Positions 41,558 to 55,199 of a DNA stretch of 64,000 nt are shown piece after piece (position 1 is the first letter of the stretch; each line of letters opens with the position of its first letter). Below the pieces are notes generated by a model. It was not told the DNA's origin. It made no database searches and saw only the letters and a program-made list of their open reading frames with translations. The stretch is taken from positions 1 to 64,000 of the forward strand of contig JAJZBU010000010.1 in the NCBI GenBank assembly GCA_021851865.1, in the 5' to 3' direction. Source of the DNA: Pseudomonadota bacterium. Its GTDB lineage: Bacteria; Pseudomonadota; Gammaproteobacteria; Pseudomonadales; Moraxellaceae. A program made the position numbers and the translations under genes.

Positions 41558-43290
41558 AAAAGCCGTCCATGGGACCACGTGGTGCCGCTCCGCGCGCCTT
41601 TTCGATATGGCGGATGCGCGTCGTGGTCATCACGTTTTTGCTCCTGGTGGCGCTGCTCTGGGGGCGCATGCTGCAGTTGACCCTGTTTGATCAGAAATTC
41701 CTGCGCCAGCAGGGGGATCAGCGCGCCTCGCATCTGCAGGTCGTCGCTGCCTCGCGCGGCATCATTCGCGATCGCCTCGGCAATCCTCTGGCGGTCAGCT
41801 CACCGGTGACCTCGCTGTGGGTGAACCCGCGTCAACTCAATGCCAATCCCGAGGACAAGATCGAGGTCGCCGCCCTGTTGCAGCAGAACCCGGCGGTCTG
41901 GGAGCAGCGTCTGCAGCACGCCGCTGGGCGCGGGTTTCTGTATGTGCGGCGCGACATGGATCCGGCGCTGGCGCAGCAGATCCTGGATCAGGATGTGCCC
42001 GGTCTCTATGGTGAAAATGAGTATCAGCGCTTCTATCCGGAAGGCGAGCCTTACGCCCAGGTCATCGGTTTTACCAACATCGACGATCGTGGCAGCGATG
42101 GCCTGGAGCTGCTCTATGATCATCAGCTCAGCGGTCAGGCGGGCGAACGGCGTGTACTCACCGACCGCAAAGGCCACCAGATCCGCGACGTCGCCATGCT
42201 GCGCGCTGTCGTTCCCGGGCAGGATGTGCGCTTGAGCATCGACAGTCGCGCGCAGTACCTGCTTTATCGTGATCTCGCCGCCCAGGTCGCGGCGCAGGGC
42301 GCGCATTCCGGCATGGCGGTGGCGCTCGATGTGCAGACCGGGGAGGTGCTGGCCATGGTCAGCGTGCCTTCCTACAACCCCAACAACCGTACGCACCTGA
42401 GCATGGAGCAGCTGCGCAACCGCGTGGTGACGGACAGCTTCGAGCCGGGTTCGACGATGAAGCCCTTCACCATCGCCGCTGCCCTGGAGAGCGGCCGCTT
42501 CACGCCGCAGAGCATCTTCGATACGCGGCCGGGCAGCATGCTGGTGGGGCGGCACCTCATTCATGATGATGAGGACAATGGCGTCATCGATATGACCACC
42601 ATCTTGACCAAGTCGAGCAATGTCGGTGCCAGTCAGATCGCCCTCGCCCTGCCGCCGCCGACATTGCCGGCGCTCTTTCATCGTTTCGGGTTCGCCGCAC
42701 CGAGCGGTAGCGGTTTTCCGGGCGAGAGCAGCGGCCGTCTGCCGGCGCCCAATCTGTGGAAGCCGATCGGTCTGGCGCACATGGCTTTCGGCTATGGCGA
42801 GTCGGTGACCCTGATGCAGTTGGCGCGTGCCTACGCGGCCATCGCCGCGGGCGGCATCCTGCGCCCGGTCAGCTTCCTGCGTCAGGACACCGCCGTCCCC
42901 GGCGTACGCGTGCTCGATGCGCGCATCTGCAGCGAGATCATCACCATGCTCGAGACGGTGGTGGCGCCGGGAGGGACGGCGACGCAGGCGCAGGTGCCAG
43001 GCTATCTCGTCGCCGGCAAGACCGGCACCGTCCATAAAGTCGTCGCTGGCGCCTATTCCCGCGATCAGTACCGCGGTCTGTTCGTCGGCATGGCGCCGGC
43101 GAGCGCGCCGCGCGTCGTCCTCGCGGTGATGATCGATACGCCGAGCAAGGGCCAGTATTTTGGTGGTCAAGTGGCCGCTCCGGTCTTCGCTCAGGGCATG
43201 GGTGAGCTGCTGCGTCTGCTCGATGTGGCGCCGGATCATAGCGCTGAACATCTTGCCGATAGTTATCGGCGAATTGGAGGGGCGGGATGA
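41554..43290 (+). CDS. ftsI: Septal peptidoglycan transpeptidase FtsI (PBP3)
   Basis: A 578-residue class B penicillin-binding protein that cross-links septal peptidoglycan with FtsW. An N-terminal membrane anchor (about 25-42) precedes the pedestal domain and the transpeptidase. The active-site motifs are STMK in EPGSTMKPFT (about 308), SSN in TKSSNVGAS and KTG in AGKTGTVHK. The start ATG 41554 lies in the ftsL stop; the longer frame upstream is not homologous. Its TGA overlaps the murE ATG. Confidence 0.96.
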   Translation: MKKPSMGPRGAAPRAFSIWRMRVVVITFLLLVALLWGRMLQLTLFDQKFLRQQGDQRASHLQVVAASRGIIRDRLGNPLAVSSPVTSLWVNPRQLNANPEDKIEVAALLQQNPAVWEQRLQHAAGRGFLYVRRDMDPALAQQILDQDVPGLYGENEYQRFYPEGEPYAQVIGFTNIDDRGSDGLELLYDHQLSGQAGERRVLTDRKGHQIRDVAMLRAVVPGQDVRLSIDSRAQYLLYRDLAAQVAAQGAHSGMAVALDVQTGEVLAMVSVPSYNPNNRTHLSMEQLRNRVVTDSFEPGSTMKPFTIAAALESGRFTPQSIFDTRPGSMLVGRHLIHDDEDNGVIDMTTILTKSSNVGASQIALALPPPTLPALFHRFGFAAPSGSGFPGESSGRLPAPNLWKPIGLAHMAFGYGESVTLMQLARAYAAIAAGGILRPVSFLRQDTAVPGVRVLDARICSEIITMLETVVAPGGTATQAQVPGYLVAGKTGTVHKVVAGAYSRDQYRGLFVGMAPASAPRVVLAVMIDTPSKGQYFGGQVAAPVFAQGMGELLRLLDVAPDHSAEHLADSYRRIGGAG

Positions 43291-44741
43291 AACGAGCTCT
43301 CAGCGACTTTTTGCCGGCTTATGAAATCCCTGCCGCCTTGCGCACGCTGGCGGTGACCGCCTTGTGTCAGGACAGCCGCAAGGTGACGCCGGGCGCCGCC
43401 TTCGTGGCCCTGGCCGGCAGCCATGGGCACGGTCTGCAGCATTGCCATGACGCCGAGCAGCGCGGTGCCGCCCTGCTCATCGTCGATGCCAGTGACACCG
43501 TCGATAGCGCTCTTCCCGTCCTGCGGATCAATGCCTTGCAAAGGCGGCTGAGTGAACTGGCGGCGGCTTTTTATACCTATCCGGGGCGGACGATGGCGAT
43601 CACCGCCGTGACCGGCACCAATGGCAAGACCAGTGTCGCGCATCTACTGGCGCAGGCCTGGCATCTACTCGGGCGACGCGCCGGAGTGCTCGGCACGCTC
43701 GGCAATGGTCCCTGGGGGGAACTCAGCGACGCCAGCCACACGACGGCCGACGCCGTTTCCCTGCAGGAGCATCTGCACGCCCTGCAGCGCGCCGGTATCA
43801 GTCATCTGGCCATGGAGGCGAGTTCGCATGGCTTGCACCAGCACCGCATGGACGCTGTGCCTTTACGCTGTGCGGTGTTCACCAATCTGACCCGTGATCA
43901 TCTCGATTATCACGGTGACATGGAAAGCTATGCCGCCGCCAAGGCGCGCCTGTTCAGCTGGCAGGGGCTCGAGCGTGCTGTCATCAACGCCGACGATCCC
44001 TGGTCGCCGGCCTTGCTCGCGCGCATCGCCGCGCCGGTGGACATCCTGCGCTATGGCCAGGGGGCGAACGCCGAGCTGCGCCTGACGCAGGTACAGACCT
44101 CGTTGACCGGTGCCGTCGCCGAGCTCGAGACCCCCTGGGGCCGGGCGACGCTGCAGTCGCAACTCCTCGGCATCTTCAATCTGCATAATGTGCTGGCGGT
44201 CCTCGCCTGCCTGCTCGGTGAGGGGGTGGCGCTGACGCCCGCCCTGGAGGTGATCGCGCAGCTGCAGCCTATCGCCGGCCGCATGCAGACCATCGCCCTG
44301 CCCGGACGGCCTCTGGTCGTGGTCGACTACGCTCACACCCCGGACGCTCTCTATCAGGTTCTGCAAGCCCTGCAGGCGCATCGTCAGGCGCGTCTCATCT
44401 GTGTCATCGGTTGTGGCGGCCAGCGTGACCGCGGCAAGCGCCCGCTGATGGCGGGCATCGCCTGTGCACACGCCGACGTGGTCTGGTTGACCAGTGACAA
44501 TCCGCGCGATGAGGACGCGCAGCGCATCATCGATGAGATGCTCGGTGGCGCCAGCAAACCGGTGCAGGTCGAACCCGACCGGGCTCGCGCCATCGCCGCC
44601 GCGGTGTCGCAGGCGCAGGCGCAGGACATCGTTCTCATCGCCGGTAAGGGGCACGAGACTTATCAGGAAGTGGCCGGTGTGCGCCACGATTTTGATGATC
44701 GTGTGCATGCCCGTCGCGCTCTTGAGGCCTGGACGCAATGA
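43287..44741 (+). CDS. murE: UDP-MurNAc-tripeptide synthetase MurE
   Basis: A 484-residue ATP-dependent ligase that adds the third amino acid to UDP-MurNAc-L-Ala-D-Glu. The ATP loop is VTGTNGKTSVAHLLAQ (about 111-126). LTRDHLDYHG contains the carbamylated-lysine region neighbours. The motif SDNPRDED (about 403) marks meso-diaminopimelate as substrate, which means a DAP-type wall. It sits between ftsI and murF with four-base overlaps on both sides. Confidence 0.96.
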   Translation: MKRALSDFLPAYEIPAALRTLAVTALCQDSRKVTPGAAFVALAGSHGHGLQHCHDAEQRGAALLIVDASDTVDSALPVLRINALQRRLSELAAAFYTYPGRTMAITAVTGTNGKTSVAHLLAQAWHLLGRRAGVLGTLGNGPWGELSDASHTTADAVSLQEHLHALQRAGISHLAMEASSHGLHQHRMDAVPLRCAVFTNLTRDHLDYHGDMESYAAAKARLFSWQGLERAVINADDPWSPALLARIAAPVDILRYGQGANAELRLTQVQTSLTGAVAELETPWGRATLQSQLLGIFNLHNVLAVLACLLGEGVALTPALEVIAQLQPIAGRMQTIALPGRPLVVVDYAHTPDALYQVLQALQAHRQARLICVIGCGGQRDRGKRPLMAGIACAHADVVWLTSDNPRDEDAQRIIDEMLGGASKPVQVEPDRARAIAAAVSQAQAQDIVLIAGKGHETYQEVAGVRHDFDDRVHARRALEAWTQ

Positions 44742-46105
44742 AATTGTCAGCGCTGGTGGCGCGCCTCGGTGGACGGTTGGTCGGCGCCGATGTCGAATTG
44801 ACCAGCTTTTGCAGCGACAGTCGCCGTCTGCACGCCGGTGATTGCTTCATCGCCTTGCGTGGCCCGCATTTCGACGCCGAGCAGTTCCTGGCGCAGGTGC
44901 AGGCCGCCGGCGCCTGTGCCGTCGTCGTGCGGCAGGAGCATGCCGAGCTGAATCTGCCGCAATGGATCGTCGCCGATACCCTGGTGGCCTTGCAGGCGAT
45001 GGCGGTGTGCTGGCGCGAACAGTTCCCGGCGCTGCAGCGCATCGCCATCACCGGCAGTTCCGGCAAGACGACGTGCAAGCAGATGCTGGCGAGCATCCTG
45101 CAACGTCGGGCGGCGACCCTGGCGACCGTCGGCAACCTCAACAACGAGATCGGCGTGCCTCTGACCCTGCTGTCGCTGCGGCCCGAGCATCGTTATGCGG
45201 TGATCGAGCTCGGCGCCAATCACGTCGGAGAGATCGCCCAGACGGTCGCCATGGTGCAACCCGAGATCGCCTTCATCACCAACATCGGTTGGGCGCATTT
45301 CGAGGGTTTTGGCGGCCGTGACGGCATCGCTCGCGCCAAGATGGAGATCTATACCGGTCTGCAGCGTGGCGCCACGGTGATCGTCAATCGCGATGACGAC
45401 TACGCCGATGCCTGTCTGGAGCGGGCGACGCAGCTGGCGCTGCGGCCGCTGACCGTGTCCTTGCACGATGCGCAGGCGGATCTCTACGCCAGCGCCATCG
45501 AGGACTGCGGTGAGTCCTGCTACGCCTGTCAGCCGGTGTGGCAAGGGCAGGTCCTGCCGCGTCTGTCGCTGAACCTGCCCGGTCTGCACAACCTGAGCAA
45601 CGCCTGTTTGGTTCTGGCGGTGGCGCTTGAGCTGGGCATCGCAGCGGATCTCGCCTACGCCGGTCTCGGCGCGGTCGAACACGTCGGCGGACGTTTGGCG
45701 ATCACGCAGCGGGGCTCCTGCACGCTGATCGACGATACCTACAACGCCAATCCGGCGTCCTGCCGGGCGGCGATCGACGTCCTGGCGGCGCAGGCCGGGC
45801 GCAAGATTCTCGTTCTGGGTGACATGAAGGAGCTCGGCAGCGCCGCGCGCCAGGGTCATAGCGAAGTGGGAGCGTGGGCAAAAATGAAAAAAATCGATGC
45901 CTTGTACACCTGGGGTGAGCACGCTGAGGATTATGCCGCCGGATATGGCGAAACGACGCGCGTCTGCGTCGACAAGAATCACCTCATCCGTGAACTGCAG
46001 CGGGAGCTGCAGGGGGTGGTGAGCGTCCTGGTCAAAGGGTCGCGCAGCGCCAAAATGGAAGATGTGGTGCAAGCCCTACTCGATGATAGCGTGGAGAAAA
46101 GCTGA
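44738..46105 (+). CDS. murF: UDP-MurNAc-tripeptide--D-Ala-D-Ala ligase MurF
   Basis: A 455-residue Mur ligase that adds D-Ala-D-Ala to complete the UDP-MurNAc-pentapeptide. The ATP site is [14 protein letters not shown] (about 104-117). [12 protein letters not shown] and INIGWAH-like [11 protein letters not shown] follow in the central domain, and [10 protein letters not shown] opens the C-terminal domain. It overlaps murE by ATGA and mraY by one base (TGATG). Works with Ddl, encoded further downstream. Confidence 0.96.
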   Translation: MKLSALVARLGGRLVGADVELTSFCSDSRRLHAGDCFIALRGPHFDAEQFLAQVQAAGACAVVVRQEHAELNLPQWIVADTLVALQAMAVCWREQFPALQRIAITGSSGKTTCKQMLASILQRRAATLATVGNLNNEIGVPLTLLSLRPEHRYAVIELGANHVGEIAQTVAMVQPEIAFITNIGWAHFEGFGGRDGIARAKMEIYTGLQRGATVIVNRDDDYADACLERATQLALRPLTVSLHDAQADLYASAIEDCGESCYACQPVWQGQVLPRLSLNLPGLHNLSNACLVLAVALELGIAADLAYAGLGAVEHVGGRLAITQRGSCTLIDDTYNANPASCRAAIDVLAAQAGRKILVLGDMKELGSAARQGHSEVGAWAKMKKIDALYTWGEHAEDYAAGYGETTRVCVDKNHLIRELQRELQGVVSVLVKGSRSAKMEDVVQALLDDSVEKS

Positions 46106-47190
46106 TGTTGCTCTGGTTGGCCGAGCATCTCGCTCATTGGTACAGCGGTTTTCAGGTGGTGCACTATCTGACCTTGCGCGCCATCTTGAGCATCCTGACG
46201 GCCTTGTTCATCGCCTTGTGGATCGGCCCGATGATGATCGAGAAACTGCGCGTGATGAAGATCGGTCAGGCGGTGCGCAGCGATGGACCGGGTACGCATC
46301 TGGTGAAGAGCGGTACCCCGACCATGGGGGGCGCTCTGATCATCGTCGCCATCACCGCCAGCACCTTGCTCTGGGGTGATCTGCACAGCAGTTACATCTG
46401 GTTGGCGCTGGCGGTGATGTTGCTGTTTGGAGCGGTGGGCTGGGTCGACGACTACCGCAAGGTGGTGGAGAGAAATCCGCGCGGCCTGCCCGGGCGCTGG
46501 AAGTATTTTTGGCAATCGCTCGGTGGTTTGATCGCGGCGCTGGCGCTCTACGCCCTGGCGAAGACCCCGGCCGAGACCGAGCTGCTCATTCCCATGTTGC
46601 GCCAGGTCAGCCTGCCCTTGGGCATGGGCGGGTTTTTGTTGTTGACCTATTTCGTCATCGTCGGCAGCAGCAATGCGGTGAACCTGACCGATGGTCTCGA
46701 TGGTCTGGCGATCGTGCCGACGGTTATGGTGGCGGCGGCGCTGGCGGTCTTCGCCTATCTCAGCGGCAATGTGCGTTTTGCCCTCTATCTGCACATTCCC
46801 TATGTCGCCGGCGGCGGCGAGCTGGTGGTGGTTCTGGCCAGCATCATCGGTGCCGGTCTCGGATTCCTCTGGTTCAACGCGCATCCGGCCCAGGTGTTCA
46901 TGGGCGACGTCGGTGCTCTCGCTCTCGGTGCCCTGCTCGGCGTCTGCGCCGTCATCGTGCGCCAGGAGATCGTTCTGTTCATCATGGGCGGGATCTTCGT
47001 GCTCGAAACCGTGTCGGTGATGCTGCAGGTGGCCTCGTTCAAACTGACCGGCCGCCGCATCTTCCGCATGGCGCCCATCCATCACCACTTCGAATTGAAG
47101 GGTTGGCCGGAAACCAAGGTTGTGGTGCGCTTTTGGATCATCAGCCTGGTGCTGGTGCTGCTCGGGCTATCGACGTTGAAGATCAGGTAG
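46105..47190 (+). CDS. mraY: Phospho-MurNAc-pentapeptide transferase MraY
   Basis: A 361-residue polytopic inner-membrane enzyme with about ten helices that makes lipid I from UDP-MurNAc-pentapeptide and undecaprenyl phosphate. The conserved polar segments are visible: [42 protein letters not shown] and the histidine-rich [13 protein letters not shown] near the C-terminus. Length matches E. coli MraY (360). murD begins six bases later, the only gap without overlap in this stretch. Confidence 0.97.
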   Translation: MLLWLAEHLAHWYSGFQVVHYLTLRAILSILTALFIALWIGPMMIEKLRVMKIGQAVRSDGPGTHLVKSGTPTMGGALIIVAITASTLLWGDLHSSYIWLALAVMLLFGAVGWVDDYRKVVERNPRGLPGRWKYFWQSLGGLIAALALYALAKTPAETELLIPMLRQVSLPLGMGGFLLLTYFVIVGSSNAVNLTDGLDGLAIVPTVMVAAALAVFAYLSGNVRFALYLHIPYVAGGGELVVVLASIIGAGLGFLWFNAHPAQVFMGDVGALALGALLGVCAVIVRQEIVLFIMGGIFVLETVSVMLQVASFKLTGRRIFRMAPIHHHFELKGWPETKVVVRFWIISLVLVLLGLSTLKIR

Positions 47191-47196
47191 GCGGGT

Positions 47197-48540
47197 ATGG
47201 CGAATATTATGACACGATCGGGTCACAAACTGGTGTTGGGCATGGGCAAGAGCGGTCTGTCCAGTGTTCGCTACCTGTGTGCGCGCGGCTATCGCGTCAG
47301 CGTCGCCGACACCCGTCCGCATCCGCCCGGCCTCGATCAGCTGACGCAGGAATACCCACAACTGACCTACCAGTGCGGCGGAGATCTGCATGACCTGCTG
47401 CTGAGCGCCGATGAGATCATCCTCAGTCCCGGTCTGTCGCCGCAGGATGATTTACTGAGCGTGGCGCGGCAGGCGGGTATCGCCATCATCGGCGATATCG
47501 AGTTGTTCGCGCGCGCCGTGTCTTCGCCGGTGGTCGCCATCACTGGTTCCAATGCCAAGAGCACCGTCACCACCCTGGTCGCCGAGATGGCGCAGGCGGC
47601 CGGTCGGCGGACGGCGGTGGGCGGCAACCTCGGGACACCGGCGCTCGATCTGCTGATGGCGGACAAGGCCGATCTCTATGTGCTCGAGCTGTCGAGTTTT
47701 CAGCTGGAGACGACCGAAACCCTGGCGCCCGTGGTCGCCTGTATCCTCAACGTGAGCGAGGATCACCTCGATCGCCACGGCTCGATGCAGGCCTATCATC
47801 AGGCCAAGCAGCGCATCTTCCGCCACGCGCAAAGCTGTGTCGTCAACCGCGATGACGTTCTCACCTATCCGCTCGTCGCCGCCGCAGTGCCGGTGACGTT
47901 CTTTGGCTCCGGTCGCCCCGACCTCGGCCAGTACGGGGTGTGCGAGGTGGCGGGGGAGCGTCATCTTTGCCGTGGTCATGAGGCGCTGATGCCGGTGCGC
48001 GAGCTGCTCATCCCGGGCGAACACAATGTGCTGAACGCTCTCGCTGCCCTCGCGCTCGGGGAGCGCGCCGGTCTGCCGCTGCCTAGCATGCTGAGCGCTT
48101 TGCGCGCCTTCCGTGGTCTCGAACACCGCTGTCAGTGCGTCGCTGAAAAAGCGCAGTTGCGCTGGTATGACGACTCCAAGGGCACCAATGTCGGCGCCAC
48201 CGTCGCCGCCATCGAGGGTCTCGGGCAGCAGTCAGCGCTCGTCGTCATCCTCGGCGGCTTGGGTAAGGGGCAGGACTTTATGCCCCTGCGCGCGCCCTTG
48301 CAGCGCCATGCCCGCGCCGTCGTTCTCATCGGTCAGGACGCGCCGGCGATCGAAGCGATCCTGCCCGCAGAGTTGCCGCGCCGGCACGCCAGCAGCATGG
48401 CCGAGGCGGTGACGCAGGCGCAGGCCCTGGCGCAAGCCGGCGATGCCGTCCTGTTGTCGCCGGCCTGCGCCTCGATGGACATGTTCAAGGACTATCACGA
48501 TCGCGGCCGGCAGTTCGTCGCAGCGGTGGACGCTCTATGA
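47197..48540 (+). CDS. murD: UDP-MurNAc-L-alanine--D-glutamate ligase MurD
   Basis: A 447-residue cytoplasmic Mur ligase that adds D-Glu. The N-terminal domain has VLGMGKSGLSSVRYL. The ATP loop reads AITGSNAKSTVTTLV (the GSNAKST variant). ELSSFQLETTE and NVSEDHLDRHG are in the central domain, and YDDSKGTN and LSPACASMDMFKDY in the C-terminal domain. Alternative start ATG 47209 would remove four residues. Its TGA overlaps the ftsW ATG. Confidence 0.96.
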   Translation: MANIMTRSGHKLVLGMGKSGLSSVRYLCARGYRVSVADTRPHPPGLDQLTQEYPQLTYQCGGDLHDLLLSADEIILSPGLSPQDDLLSVARQAGIAIIGDIELFARAVSSPVVAITGSNAKSTVTTLVAEMAQAAGRRTAVGGNLGTPALDLLMADKADLYVLELSSFQLETTETLAPVVACILNVSEDHLDRHGSMQAYHQAKQRIFRHAQSCVVNRDDVLTYPLVAAAVPVTFFGSGRPDLGQYGVCEVAGERHLCRGHEALMPVRELLIPGEHNVLNALAALALGERAGLPLPSMLSALRAFRGLEHRCQCVAEKAQLRWYDDSKGTNVGATVAAIEGLGQQSALVVILGGLGKGQDFMPLRAPLQRHARAVVLIGQDAPAIEAILPAELPRRHASSMAEAVTQAQALAQAGDAVLLSPACASMDMFKDYHDRGRQFVAAVDAL

Positions 48541-49676
48541 ACGCCGCCACCTTGGGAGCGACGCCGGAGCGTCTGGGCGGGCTCTTGCAGCTGGTCGTCG
48601 CCCTGCTGCTGTGCATCGGTCTGGTCATGGTGGCTTCGGCTTCGATGGACGTGACGGCAGCGCAATGGGGACATCCTTTCTACTTTTTGCTGCGCCACCT
48701 GGTCTACGTCGTCTTTGGGGTGACGCTCGGTTTCTTTGTCTATCAGATGCCTTTGGCCTGGTGGCAGGGGCAGAGGCGGACGGCGCTCGCTCTCGGTCTG
48801 GCATTGCTCGTCCTGGTGCTGCTGCCGGTGATCGGCCGCCACGTCAATGGCAGTTCGCGCTGGATCGGCGTCGGCCCTCTGACCCTGCAGCCCTCTGAAA
48901 TCGCCAAGCTGACCATGGTTCTGTACATGGCCGGTTTTCTTGATCGCTTCGAGCAGGACGTGCGTCATCGCTGGCCCATCGGGCGCAGCGTCGCGCCTTG
49001 CCTGATCTACGCCATTGCTCTCATGCTCGAGCCGGATTTTGGCGCCACCATCGTGCTGTGCGTCAGCGTCGCCGCCATGCTCTGGCTGGCGGGCAGCCCG
49101 CTGCTGCGCTATCTCGCCCTGCTCGTTCTGGCCGCGGCCCTGGCCGCCATCGCCGTCGTGCATGCCAGCTATCGCTTGCAGCGACTGATCGCCTACACCG
49201 ATCCCTGGGCCCATCCCCTCGGCAGTGGCTATCAGTTGATCCAGTCGGAGATCGCCTACGGCCGTGGTGGCCTGTTCGGCGTCGGCCTCGGCAACAGTGT
49301 GCAGAAGCTGTTCTATCTGCCGGAAGCGCATACCGATTTCGTACTCGCCGTGCTCGCCGAGGAGTTTGGTCTGCTTGGCCTCAGCGTCATCCTCGCCTTG
49401 TTCGTCATCCTCGTCCTGCAGGGTTTGCGCATCGGGCGTCAGGCCGAGATGCAGGGGCGTCTTTTTGCCGCTTATCTCGCCTATGGCTTGTCCGTGCTCA
49501 TCGGCATCCAGGCCTTGATCAATATGGCGGTGACGGCCGGAGCGTTGCCGACCAAGGGCTTGACTCTGCCGCTGGTGAGCTATGGCGGCAGCAGCCTGAT
49601 CATCGAACTGGTCATGGTCGCCCTGCTGCTGCGCGTTGATCGTGAGAATGCCCAGGCGCTGGAGGTGGCGGCATGA
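48537..49676 (+). CDS. ftsW: Septal peptidoglycan glycosyltransferase FtsW
   Basis: A 379-residue SEDS-family membrane protein with about ten helices that polymerises lipid II at the septum together with FtsI. Characteristic segments are VMVASASMD, GSSRWIGVGPLTLQPSEIAKL, LMLEPDFGATIVLC, GSGYQLIQSEIAYGRGGLFGVGLG (partly quoted) and the C-terminal LTLPLVSYGGSSLI. It overlaps murD and murG by four bases each. Cluster position between murD and murG separates it from its paralogue RodA. Confidence 0.95.
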   Translation: MNAATLGATPERLGGLLQLVVALLLCIGLVMVASASMDVTAAQWGHPFYFLLRHLVYVVFGVTLGFFVYQMPLAWWQGQRRTALALGLALLVLVLLPVIGRHVNGSSRWIGVGPLTLQPSEIAKLTMVLYMAGFLDRFEQDVRHRWPIGRSVAPCLIYAIALMLEPDFGATIVLCVSVAAMLWLAGSPLLRYLALLVLAAALAAIAVVHASYRLQRLIAYTDPWAHPLGSGYQLIQSEIAYGRGGLFGVGLGNSVQKLFYLPEAHTDFVLAVLAEEFGLLGLSVILALFVILVLQGLRIGRQAEMQGRLFAAYLAYGLSVLIGIQALINMAVTAGALPTKGLTLPLVSYGGSSLIIELVMVALLLRVDRENAQALEVAA

Positions 49677-50736
49677 AGCCCGTCGTCATGATCCTCGCGG
49701 GCGGCACGGGAGGCCATGTCTTTCCAGCCCTGACCGTCGCCGAACAGTGGCGCGCGCGTGGTCTCGTCGTCGAGTGGATCGGTACGGCGGCGGGGATCGA
49801 GGCGCGTTTGGTGCCGGCGGTAGGCATCACCCTGCACACCTTGCCGGTGCGGGGGCTGCGCGGCAAAGGCTGGCGTGAGCGTCTGCTCGCCCTGACCGGC
49901 CTGCTCTTGGCGACTTATCGCGCCTGGCGCCTGATGCGGCGCGAGTCGGTGTGTCTGGCGCTCGGCATGGGTGGTTATGCCAGTGCTCCGGCCGGCCTGG
50001 CCGCCCGACTGGCGCGGGTGCCTCTCGTCATTCATGAACAAAACGCCGCTCCCGGGCTGAGCAATCGCCTGCTGGCGCATCTCGCCAGCCGCATTCTCAC
50101 CGGTTTTCCGCAGGTGCTGCCGAGCCGGCGCACGGTCTATGTCGGCAACCCGGTGCGGCCGCAGATCCTCGCTCTGCCTTCGCCGCAGCAGCGTCAGCGC
50201 ATCCGCGCCGAGCTGCACCTGCTCGTGCTCGGCGGCAGTCAGGGGGCCGAGGCCTTGAACGTGCTCGTGCCGCAGGCCCTGGCGCGGCTGGGCGAAGAGC
50301 AGGCTCTGGTGGTGCTGCATCAGTGTGGTGAGCGCCATGTCGCCGCCACCGAACAGCGTTATGGCGCTCTCGCCGGTCGCGTCGAGGTGCGTGGGTTTAT
50401 CGAGGACATGGCGGCCGCTTACGCCGATGCCGATCTTGTCATCTGCCGTGCCGGCGCCCTGACCATCGCCGAATTGGCGGCGGTAGGGGTGGCCAGCCTG
50501 CTCATTCCCCTGCCGCAGGCGGTCGATGATCATCAGCGCCGCAATGCCGAATTTCTTAGCCAGGCCGGGGCCGCCGTGCTCTGTCCGCAGGCCGGCCTCG
50601 ACGGCGACGCGCTGCTGCAGGTTCTGCGCTCGCTCTGTGTCGCCGGACGTCTCCAGGCCATGGCGGTGCAGGCGCGACAGCTGGCGCGGCCGCAGGCGAC
50701 GCAGGCGGTGATCGAACAGTGTGATGAGGTGATGCG

Positions 50737-50740
<4 letters not shown>
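49673..50740 (+). CDS. murG: Lipid II synthase MurG
   Basis: A 355-residue GT28 glycosyltransferase on the inner face of the membrane that adds GlcNAc to lipid I. The N-terminal lipid-acceptor domain begins [30 protein letters not shown] and [15 protein letters not shown] follow, and the UDP-GlcNAc domain has [11 protein letters not shown] and [17 protein letters not shown]. It overlaps ftsW and murC by ATGA on each side. Confidence 0.96.
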
Positions 50741-53830
<3,090 letters not shown>

Positions 53831-53855
53831 CATGATGACAAGGGAGATGAATTCG

Positions 53856-55151
53856 ATGGCAACGACGAGCCGATTTTCCGTATCCGGTTTGCGGGCGGGG
53901 CGACTGGCTCCGGATGCGCCGATGATCGCTGCACTCGATATCGGCACTTCGAAGGTGGTGGCGGTGGTGGCACGTCTGCATCCTGATCAGAGCGTCGAGG
54001 TCATGGGCATCGGCACGCGCCCTTCGCTCGGCGTCAAGCGCGGCGCCGTCGTCAACATGGAGCTGACGCGTCAGGCCATCGATGGCGCAGTGCGTGAGGC
54101 GGCGCTCATGGCCAACTGCGACATCCACACCGTCTACGTCGGCATCGCCGGCAGCCATATTGGGGGTCGCAACGCCCAGGCCGTCGTCGCCGTCGCCGGC
54201 GTGGTCAGTGAGGAGGACGTCGCGCGCGTCATCGATACCGCCAAGAGCGGCTCCCTGCCCGCCGATCACGGCATCTTGCACATCCTGCCGCAGGACTTCG
54301 TCGTCGATGATCAGGACGACATCCGTGCGCCCGTCGGCATGTCGGCGAAGCGTCTCGAAGCCCACATCCACGTCATCTCGGCGCTCAACAATGCGCAGCA
54401 GAACATCGAGAAGTGTGTGCAGGACAGCGATCTCGCGGTCGATGGCATGGTGCTCGAGCAACTCGCCTCGGGCTACGCCGTGCTCACCGAAGATGAGCGC
54501 GAATTGGGCGTCTGTGTCGTCGATATGGGTGCAGGAACCACCGATATCGCGGTATTCTATGGCGGTGCCATACGCTATACCGCCACCATCCCCATCGCGG
54601 GTGACCAAGTCACCAACGATATCGCTATGACGCTGCGTACGCCGACCCAGGATGCCAATGAGCTGAAGATGCGTTATGCCTCGGCTCTGGCACAGATGGT
54701 CAATCCCGAGCAGGAGATCGAGGTGCCGGGCATGGGCGAACGTGGTGTGCGCAAGATGTCGCGCCAGACCCTCGCCGAGGTGGTGGAGCCGCGTTATGAC
54801 GAGCTCTTCTACATGGTGCTGGCCGAGCTCGAGCGCAGCGACATGCTGCATCGCCTGCCGGCGGGCATCGTCCTCACCGGCGGTGCGGCGCGCATCGAGG
54901 GTGCGGTGCAGTTGGCGGAGTCGGTTTTTCACATGCCGGTGCGCTTGGGGTTGCCGTCGCAGGGGCGTTTGAGCGGCATGGCGGACATTTTGCGCAATCC
55001 CATCTATGCCACGGCGGTGGGGTTGCTGCTTTGGGGGCAGCAGGAGTTGGCGCGCGGCAAGGGGCAGGCGACGGCGTTCAGCCGCGCCAGCGATGAACGG
55101 GAAGCTGGCATGGTGGCGCGGGCGCGTCGCTGGCTGGCAAATAATTTCTGA
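53856..55151 (+). CDS. ftsA: Cell division protein FtsA
   Basis: A 431-residue actin-like ATPase that tethers FtsZ to the membrane. ATP-site segments are ALDIGTSKVVAVVA, DMGAGTTDIAVFYGG and LTGGAARIEGAVQLAE; the 1C domain follows the first of these (MELTRQAIDGAVREA). The C-terminus ends in the amphipathic membrane-targeting helix MVARARRWLANNF. Of four possible ATGs (53832, 53835, 53847, 53856) the last has AGGGAG nine bases upstream and is chosen. ftsZ follows after 48 bases. Confidence 0.95.
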   Translation: MATTSRFSVSGLRAGRLAPDAPMIAALDIGTSKVVAVVARLHPDQSVEVMGIGTRPSLGVKRGAVVNMELTRQAIDGAVREAALMANCDIHTVYVGIAGSHIGGRNAQAVVAVAGVVSEEDVARVIDTAKSGSLPADHGILHILPQDFVVDDQDDIRAPVGMSAKRLEAHIHVISALNNAQQNIEKCVQDSDLAVDGMVLEQLASGYAVLTEDERELGVCVVDMGAGTTDIAVFYGGAIRYTATIPIAGDQVTNDIAMTLRTPTQDANELKMRYASALAQMVNPEQEIEVPGMGERGVRKMSRQTLAEVVEPRYDELFYMVLAELERSDMLHRLPAGIVLTGGAARIEGAVQLAESVFHMPVRLGLPSQGRLSGMADILRNPIYATAVGLLLWGQQELARGKGQATAFSRASDEREAGMVARARRWLANNF

Positions 55152-55199
55152 CGCACGGGCGTCGGGTCAGAAGCGGTCGGGTTACGACAGGAGAGCAAG